This document shows positions 57,220 to 64,000 of a stretch of 64,000 nt of DNA, piece by piece. The notes beneath the pieces were generated by a model, which saw only the letters and a list, made by a program, of their open reading frames with translations, was not told the DNA's origin and did not search any database. The translations under genes and the position numbers were made by a program. Numbering within the stretch: the stretch's first letter is position 1; each line of letters starts with the position of its first letter. The DNA comes from Thysanoteuthis rhombus (lineage: Eukaryota; Mollusca; Cephalopoda; Oegopsida; Thysanoteuthidae): positions 2,341,822-2,405,821 of the forward strand of contig OY735237.1 in assembly GCA_963457665.1 (NCBI GenBank). Reading direction: 5' to 3'.

Positions 57220-58135
57220 TTTCTCTCACTGGGTCAATCAGGATTCATGAATGCTCAGATAATGGCTGATTTCATGTAAACTGTCCTTCCCTCTGACAGT
57301 CAGTCTAGTTACCACTTTTAGCATGGAAGACCCCCTTATTTCAGCAGAGAAAACTGAGAAAAATACCTGTATTTCCCTGAATTCTTCTTATTTACCTCAT
57401 TGTTTTCCAAACTCTTCAAACTTTTTCTTTTTTTTTTTGATCAAAATATATATATATTTTTAATTGGTTTTGGGTTGGGGGTGGTCTACCATACTCGAAT
57501 GTAAAAAAAAAATTACTATGATAGAGCCCATTTGATAAAAGAGGTTATGCAACCACACCCATAAATATATTTGACTTGTGTAAAAATGAAATTTGACAAA
57601 AACATATCCGTCGTCAGTGAAGAGAACTTCAGGATAGAAATTTACCTATTGGAGCTTTCTTCTGAAGAACTTAAGTAGAGGGTACCCGAAGTTGCAGGTG
57701 CTGTAGGGTTGAAAAGATTAACTGTAGTTTTCCTTCTATCAACATGATACTGTGAAACATGTGCCACATAAATATGCTATGTTTTACTAGAAGAGATTGA
57801 TATATATATATATTAAATTAAATTAGAAATAACTAAATTTAAAAAAAACAAACGATGGCTTTCAATTCAGTTCCCTAGGTGTGTAGTGGAAGATAATTTT
57901 TCAAAGTTATTTTATTTGAAAATAAATCCCATTATAACTGTGTGCAATGTAAAAATAGTGTGTACTTATTGTATAACTGCAGTATTTGGCCCATCTAAGC
58001 AGGAAAATAGGTAGGACTGCTGAACTGTAATGCCTAATCAAGTACCTGGTTGACTCTAGAAGCTACAATTTTATACCTATTTTTCACCTCAAAATTTAGT
58101 AGTTGTATCTTGTAAGAATCATGTTATACACCAAG
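57220..58135. other. Intergenic or intronic, nothing confidently recognised
   Basis: A good donor-like sequence (caag|gtaagt) lies at 57215 after an open frame, but no initiator or recognised protein is associated with it. Confidence 0.35.
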
Positions 58136-58139
58136 AAAT

Positions 58140-58262
58140 ACGGCCTATCTGTCCCCACAATATCTCTTAGAGTTCTAAATGAATTTCAATGACATTTTGT
58201 AAAAGAGTGGACCGTGGGCTAAGGAAGAATGCATTAAATTTGGGGCTGGTCCAGAGAGCATC
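58140..58262 (+). repeat. Family E unit
   Basis: ccacaatatctcttagagttc, aaatgaatttcaatgacatt, gtgggctaaggaagaatgc, ggggctggtccag. Confidence 0.6.
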
Positions 58263-58724
58263 CTCTGGGTGCTTTATATTTTTTATGTCCAGTTGAACTA
58301 GCATCTGAGAAAATGTTGTCAGAAACTATCATCATAATCTGTTTCACTTGATGAGAATGACTGTTAATGAGCCTCATCAGTGCAGCGCAAGGAAGTTGGA
58401 ATCTATGGCTTCAAACATCAGTCTATTGCTCTGCCAGTTGAAGTTTGGCTTTTGTCAAATTCCTTACTTAGCAGGAGATAACAGTCCCAGGAATAACATC
58501 TTTCCTTGATTCTGAGATATATATATATATATATATATGTGTGTGTATAAAATGTATTTTTCCAGTTGCTGGTTCCATAGCTGAGCAATGTCTGCTGTAG
58601 ATGAGAAATTGGTAGGTTTATACACAGGAAGAACTCTTGAATAGAATGATTTTTTTTCATTGGAATTTAGGATAAGGTTTCATTTGATAAAAGTTTATTT
58701 ATGACAAGATGATTTTTATTATTA

Positions 58725-59115
58725 TAGGAATGCATTGAAAAGAAGGTTTTACTCTGAGAATGCAGTGGATGGGGTTTTTATTGTAGAAATGTGTAGGGAA
58801 GGCGATTTTACTATAGAAATTCATTGGATGTGGGTTTTATTATAGAAATCCTTGCGAAGGAGATTTTTCTGTGGAAATTCATTGGATAGGGGTTTTATTA
58901 TAGAAATCATTGGGAAGGCAATTTTTCTATGAATATTTATTGGAAGGAGATTTTCGTATAGAATCACTGGATGAGGATTTTATTATAGAGATTTTGGGGA
59001 AAGGGATTTTACTCTGGAAATTCATTGGATGGGGATTTTGTTATAGAAATCCTTTTGAAGGGGAATGTACTATAGAAATTCGTTGAATGGGGATTTTATC
59101 ATAGGAATGCATTAT
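58725..59115 (+). repeat. Tandem array, ~30-bp unit in ~60-bp dimers
   Basis: A unit of the type ttttattatagaaattcatt + ggatgggga is repeated about 13 times with much divergence. 'cattggatgggg-tttt' and 'gaaggggattttactatag' alternate. Confidence 0.75.
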
Positions 59116-59364
59116 AAATAGGATTTGGTTTCAACCAAATTAAATCAGTAATTGTCCTATAGATCATCTCCTTCAAGAGCTGATTAATAACCTCAACTTT
59201 TTTTTTTTTTTTTTTTTGAATGTTTAAAACATTGATCCATCCTGTAATAGAGAGTGAACACATAACTGACATTGAAGTATACTCTCCCTATGAACTGCAT
59301 CTGCAACCACCTCCCAACTTTCTCTTATTTATGCAACTTCAATTTAAGCAGCTGTTATTTTATT

Positions 59365-59535
59365 GGAGGCAATATTTTCTGAATTTGTCTAGTTCGACTC
59401 TTCATCTTGTATTTCTCAGTTTTGCATGTGATCTCTGGGGATCCATGTTGTGAGTTGTGGTGTCCAACGGTGGTGTGCCATTCTTACAACATGTCCTGCC
59501 CATTGCTATTTTTCTCATAGATTCTATGATGAATC
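59365..59535 (-). mobile_element. RTE-type LINE fragment (copy J)
   Basis: ttctgaatttgtctagttcg, tgatctctggggatccatgtt and acaacatgtcctgcccattgc are in the usual order. It lacks the (CAT)n tail. Confidence 0.65.
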
Positions 59536-59794
59536 AATCAGATCTCCTACAAATACGGTGAGTATGACGATAGATGGTCTTGCCAATGTGATTGCCTTCA
59601 TTTTCACTTGGTTTTGGCATCATGTGAGTGGGATTTTATAAAAAAGTAGACCCTCAACAGTTGAGAAGATTGAAGGGAGGTTATGCTCGATGAAAATCTT
59701 TCTTCCAGAGAAGTCTACATATACGGATTGTTTGTCTGGAATTTGATTTCCCAATGTTTCCACCGGATGGGGGAGGTCTCCAAAGTCTGCATTT

Positions 59795-59915
59795 TTGTAT
59801 TCGGATTTATAAAGATGCTCGGCTAAATTGGAAAATTGGAATTAGGTTTCTGTTGCGAATCAGATGTCAGCCAGATTTCTCACAAGCTGTTTAACACCTT
59901 GATGTTAAATCCTAT
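59795..59915 (+). repeat. Family F repeat
   Basis: aagatgctcggctaaattgg, aaaattggaattaggtttct and tgtttaacaccttgatg match 44380-44490. It ends about 70 bases before the ZDHHC17 exon. Confidence 0.45.
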
Positions 59916-59986
59916 AAGTTAAAAGCATGACTATACTGCGTACCCATTGTTGCTTTTTGTTAATATTTTCTCTGTTATCGTTCCAG

Positions 59987-60216
59987 GAGGCAGAAGACAA
60001 CGAATATAGTGAGCCTGTTGAAAAAGCTAGCAGCACTTCCCGGCAACCGCAGAACGAAGATTTCAAGAATTTTGACATTGTCAGGGCCACACAGTATGGA
60101 GCGTACGAGAGGTGCCGTGAGCTTATTGAAGCTGGATATGATGTCAACACGTTGGACAAAGAAAATGTCAGCCTTTTACATTGGGCAGCTATCAATAACA
60201 GAACGGACATCGTCAA
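59987..60216 (+). CDS. ZDHHC17: ZDHHC17/HIP14 ankyrin exon 1 of those in the window
   Basis: ZDHHC17 (HIP14) is a multi-pass Golgi/vesicle membrane S-palmitoyltransferase. Its N-terminal ankyrin repeats bind substrates (in animals these include huntingtin, SNAP-25 and cysteine-string protein) and its DHHC domain transfers palmitate. Acceptor gttatcgttccag ends at 59986. The exon opens in phase 0 with an acidic linker ([16 protein letters not shown]). It then gives [20 protein letters not shown] and [20 protein letters not shown], the first ankyrin repeat and start of the second, very close to the family. It ends GTCAA|GTGAGT, splitting the Lys codon of DIVK. The upstream exon with the initiator Met was not found. 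The only close alternative is the paralogue ZDHHC13. Confidence 0.95.
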
Positions 60217-60954
60217 GTGAGTTATCTTCTTTTTATGTCAGTCTTTCTTTTCTCTCTTTACATTTGTTGATGGATAAAGTTATACTTGTCCCTATATGAC
60301 CGTGTTATTGTTGATCAGCCAAGAACGTTATTCATATCCTTCGTCTGAGTGCTCATTTATATTGTTAAGTATCCACTCTTCATTGCGAATCACTAATTGT
60401 TTGAAAAATGTGTGGAAGTCACACATCAAGGTGTTTAACATAACCAAGCTGGAGTAAATGGTTTTCAATGCTTGATCGGAATATTTTGAGTATTTTAGTA
60501 GATTTTGAGGTGATGTCTCCATTTGATTGTTATCAACATGACCATGAAGCGTTGTGAAACTTCACAAACCACTTTTGACATCTTTGATCTATCGCATAAT
60601 CTTCTCCATAAATTGTTCAAATCCCTTTTTGCTTTTGAATTGCATTTTAAGTTTTGATAAAATTTTAAAAAGAGAGAATAATATGCTGAAAATGTTGCAT
60701 ATTCTCTTTGATTTTCAATGTTAGAATCAGTGGACCAAAGATATTTGACAATTTTGACAATTCTGACACTTTAACAAGAAAAGGCCTGCTGATATAACAG
60801 CTGTCACAATACTATGAAAAGTGATCATTTTGAATGAAGTTGATAAAAACTAAACACACCTAATGCCATATAAAGACGAAAACAGAAAAAAACTTCTGAT
60901 CAACATAATTTTGTAAATATGTATTATGCATTAAAGATTTTGTCTCAAGGTAAG

Positions 60955-61385
60955 AGACGGAAATATTTCCATTAACTGAAACCATCAACCAACACTGTCA
61001 ACATCAACATAGTTTTCTTCAGTTTTTGTAAGGGTCTGGCTGGCTATTTAACTGCCATGCTTACATGCCACACCAATGGAGCTAAATAACTGAAAGTTTG
61101 AACATTTACCCATTATGTCTAGAAAAATCAGTTTTTGGTGTTTTTAACATCCCCATTAGATTGGGGGGGGGGTAAATTCGCAATGTAAGTTTATTCTAAA
61201 TTAGTCACTTAGTTTTTGCCCAGTAGCACTCACACTTGTATTTTAAAAATTCAGACGTTTTGGTGATCCAACAAAAAGGCAAAAGAAGTAACTTATATGT
61301 TGATCACCCTAACATGACATGCTGCAAAAGGACATTGGTCAGGTGACGGTTTCTATTGAGTGACTAACCAGACCTGTTTTTATCT
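60955..61385 (-). repeat. Family-A TIR repeat, copy 12, abutting a ZDHHC17 exon
   Basis: Full inverted copy: cattaactgaaaccatcaac, acactgtcaacatcaac, caccaatggagctaaataac, ttggtgatccaac, ttatatgttgatcaccc, acggtttctattgagtgactaaccagacctg. Its right end stops about 6-16 bases before the exon at 61392. Confidence 0.85.
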
Positions 61386-61391
61386 CTTCAG

Positions 61392-61469
61392 ATATTACCT
61401 TCTCAAAGGAGCCGTCATTGACAAATTTGGAGGAGACCTAAATTCTACCCCTTTGCACTGGGCCACCAG
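61392..61469 (+). CDS. ZDHHC17: ZDHHC17/HIP14 ankyrin exon 2 of those in the window
   Basis: Acceptor atctcttcag ends at 61391. The first base completes the split Lys codon, then the exon reads [20 protein letters not shown] and LHWATR. The Arg codon is split (AG|GTAAGAC) and completed by the next exon. This is the second ankyrin repeat with the family-typical [14 protein letters not shown] end. The exon is 78 nt, and both boundaries fall at the positions I recall for vertebrate ZDHHC17. The preceding intron is 1175 bp. Its acceptor region is formed largely by the end of a family-A repeat. Confidence 0.95.
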
Positions 61470-61474
61470 GTAAG

Positions 61475-62640
61475 ACACTCTTTAATTCTCGGTTGCAGTT
61501 GGGAAAATGCTTTATTCCTTTTAATATCTTTCATTTACTCCCAGGAAGGTGTCTTTCTAATAAAATATGGTTCATGACTATTGAATTACAAGACTGGGCT
61601 TATGCGAGTCAGACCACAATATACATGTGTGACCCAGTGACAAGTTGTGCATTGGACAATTAGCTATCGGAACATTTGCTGCATCTATATATTTATCTCT
61701 TGATAATTGTATGCATATGAGGGTTGCCTTGTTGGTGACTAATAAATGTGTTGACTTTTATTGCTGTAGTATTTTTACTAAATACTTATTTTTGGTGTGT
61801 GCTGCAGTATTGCAATGTTTTAAACTCATTACTATTGATTTTATGATATTACTATTCACTCTCGTCTTAATTTTTCATTTGTTTTTTATCATCACAACTT
61901 AAATCCTTTCCTTCTATTTATATTACTATGACTTTTGGCATCATCTGTTTCTGAACAAAATAATAAGATTTGTTCGATTCTATTCTATTCATTCAATTAT
62001 GAAAAAAATCTGTCAAAATGAAACAAAACATCTCTTTTCGAAAGAAAGAATAAAAAATCTTTTCCCCTCTGAGAAATGGGGCCCATTTTCCCTATTCGAC
62101 AGATCCAACGCCATTTGACCTTTTTTTCTTTGAAGTTTGGAATCAACTAACGAAAATGCAACATTGTTTGATTGCAGTCGAGGGAATATATTAAAAGGGA
62201 AAGGAATTGAAACCCAAGTTTTCTCTATTGAAATCTAATTACGTCATCGGCCATACCTTATAATTCTCCTCTGCTCAATTCTGTTTATTGTATTCTTGCA
62301 TTCTGTGATGTACTGGCAGTGGAAAAACCAACACAAAAATGTCCATGGCTGAATACTGGTCGAGTTGTGAACATTTGATTGACGTGCTATAAAGGCCAGA
62401 ATATGAGATGACTGGTTCACAAGGGTATTTGGAGCACTCTCACTCACTGCGACTTAACCAATAACTCCATAACTGTCCATATTGAGCCTCAGTAGACAAC
62501 CCTCTAGTTATAATACCAGCACAATGAATGAAGTGTAATGTGTGCATTGCTTATAAAAATGATCTGTAACAACAATATATTGGTTGATTTTGTATTACCA
62601 CACAGCTCAGGCTGTCACTCTACAGCCATGAGCAAACAGA
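61475..62640. other. ZDHHC17 intron, no recognised feature
   Basis: AT-rich. The ORFs at 61645-61902 and 62244-62447 have no protein-like features. Confidence 0.5.
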
Positions 62641-62654
62641 TTGGGAAAAAAGAA

Positions 62655-62765
62655 TAAGCTCCTGGTGAGATTTTAACTCGCATCTCTCTTGCCGGAGGGA
62701 AGCCGGTTTATGCTCAGCTGCTCTGACCACTTAGCTACTGAAGCTTTTATGGCTGGCAGCAGTCA
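62655..62765 (-). repeat. tRNA-like SINE head or tRNA relic
   Basis: The minus strand reads tagctaagtggtcagagcag (a perfect A-box match TRGCNNAGYNGG), an arm with ccggcttccctccgg, then gcgagttaaaatctcacc in the B-box position (degenerate). The layout is Ser/Leu-tRNA-like. Confidence 0.5.
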
Positions 62766-62883
62766 AATCTTACTTTTTAAACCTACTCTTTACTCCAAAT
62801 ATCAGCACCATTTTTGTTGTTATTGTTAGAGTACTATTGATTGCAATAGTATTAAATCAATTGTTTTATTATTTCTTTTTATT

Positions 62884-63035
62884 GTTAGATGAAGTCTAGT
62901 TCCATTAGTGTAGCCTGTACAAATGACGGATAGATAGCCAGCCAGATCTTTTTCAAAACTGAAGAAACTTCTGTTGATCTTGACAGTTTTGGTTGAGGGT
63001 TTCTATTGATGGAAATATTTTTTCTCTAAACGAAA
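62884..63035 (+). repeat. Family-A TIR repeat, 3' end fragment (copy 14)
   Basis: gttccattagtgtagcctgt, agccagccagatc, aaactgaagaaac, ttgacagttttggttgaggg, tttctattgatgg. Confidence 0.7.
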
Positions 63036-63289
63036 CAAAATCTATAATGTATAATACATGACTACAGTATGTTTAATGCTTCGTCGAAAAGCAGTGACTT
63101 TACCATCATTAGTAACCTTACCACCCAGGGACTTATTGATGATTCTATTAACACAGAAAAAAATTGCATTGGTCAAAAGTTTTGATTCTGTTTTTGTCAT
63201 TATATGGCATTAGGTGTTTTTAGTTTAAATTTACTCCATACGAAATGATCGCTTCTTGTTGTAAATTGACAGATGTCATATTGGCGTGC

Positions 63290-63690
63290 CTTATCTTTCT
63301 GAATTGTTAAAATTGGCATATTTGTCAACCAAAATTCTCTTCAGTTTTCAAGTTGGTATTGCTGGCTGGCTATGTATGCATGATACAGAAAGACTACAAA
63401 AGCAAAAGGCCGAAAATTTAAATATTTACTTCTTATTATGTTTAGAAAAAACTCCCCCCCCCATACTTTTTTTGGAGGGGGGGATCAGTTTGAATTGCAA
63501 GTTTATCCTAAATTGATCCCTTAGTTTGTGTCTGCTTGTTTTCACTGAAAATTCAGCCTTTTCAGTGATCACTGCCTAACAAAAGGCGAGAGAAGTGACA
63601 TTGATTAACTCTTTTTCCAATTTTTTGATTGATCACCTCCTGTTCAGCATGCTGCCGAAAGATGTTGGTCTTGTGATGCGATGGTTTCTA
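63290..63690 (-). repeat. Family-A TIR repeat, copy 13 (inverted)
   Basis: gtcaaccaaaattctcttca, gaattgcaagtttatcctaa, tcagtgatcactgcctaac, gattgatcacctcctg, gcatgctgccgaaag. Confidence 0.8.
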
Positions 63691-63994
63691 TTTAGAATAT
63701 ATATCTACCTTCATTTGATTTTGTTTGTTTTATCTTTCGAAAACATACCATCAGTCTACAGCATTGAGCATACTATACGGGTAGAGTGAAAGAACATGAG
63801 TTGTGATGGGGAAAAAAAAACCGGAGAAAAATTGAGTTGAACATGAATAGTTGTCAAAATTGATACAATCGATTGCTATATTTCATTCAATAATGAAAAT
63901 GAATAATCAAATAATTGTCGTAAAAATATCCTTCATAAGAGCCAACCTTGATCTTTTCAAATTTGGTAAAACTAGCTTTTTTCTTCCTACTCAG

Positions 63995-64000
63995 GCAAGG
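63995..64000 (+). CDS. ZDHHC17: Start of next ZDHHC17 exon, cut by window edge
   Basis: Acceptor cttcctactcag ends at 63994. The six visible bases complete the split Arg codon and give Gln and two bases of Gly, as expected for the RQGH start of the third ankyrin repeat. The rest, including the DHHC domain, lies to the right. Confidence 0.85.

Noticed and set aside
59905-60216. 103-codon minus-strand ORF over the ZDHHC17 exon
   Set aside because: Shadow of the real exon, whose + strand reading is unambiguous.
63595-63789. Resemblance of ccatcagtctacagcattgag (63748 on) to ccatcaatctacagcaatgag at 70-90 near the left end
   Set aside because: The match is only about 20 bases and does not extend. 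Both lie beside family-A copies, so it may be a repeat-edge coincidence. It was too little to call a feature.

Overview
The window is animal nuclear DNA. It is visibly AT-rich, has short exons bounded by GT-AG introns, no operons, and most of its length is made of old interspersed repeats. Repeat types are RTE-type LINE 3' ends, a CR1-like LINE tail, a mariner remnant, tRNA-derived SINEs, and many short terminal-inverted-repeat (TIR) elements. This mixture, with a clear HIP14/ZDHHC17 orthologue and a retroelement-type C2H2 zinc-finger fragment, suggests a marine invertebrate, perhaps a mollusc. That taxonomic guess is inference and not proven by the sequence.

Two protein-coding genes are well supported, both on the + strand. 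(1) At the left end are the last exons of a gene I do not recognise: 2246-2384, 5175-5330, 6733-6884 and a terminal exon 7167-7377. All junction phases agree and the stop is at 7375-7377. (2) At the right end is ZDHHC17 (HIP14), the ankyrin-repeat palmitoyltransferase: exons 59987-60216, 61392-61469 and the first 6 bases of a third at 63995-64000. Its exon boundaries are those I recall for vertebrate ZDHHC17. Its first coding exon was not found, and the DHHC catalytic domain lies beyond the window.

Between them (about 8-59 kb) I see no complete conventional gene. There are weaker gene-like islands: an exon-like ORF ending beside AATAAA at 8590-8831, a stop-depleted block at 10809-11119, and a possible last exon with poly(A) signal at 55012-55254. 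The rest is repeats: about 14 copies of one ~400-bp TIR family rich in TGATCA (family A below), ten RTE 3' fragments ending in (TGA/ATG)n, three tRNA-derived SINE families including a tandem cluster at 11560-12340, a perfect-TIR TTAA-flanked element at 8335-8574, a cluster of three palindromic elements at 25.9-27.9 kb, and two minisatellites (33 bp and 30 bp) at 37.97-38.33 and 39.59-39.95 kb.

The points most worth checking are: a family-A repeat that appears to supply the branch-point-like and pyrimidine sequence for a ZDHHC17 splice acceptor; a 33-bp minisatellite holding nine exact POU octamers (ATTTGCAT); the new TIR families; and the unidentified left-hand gene, two of whose exons can also be read in a second, phase-consistent way. 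No wholly new multi-gene system (defence, biosynthetic or similar) is visible.
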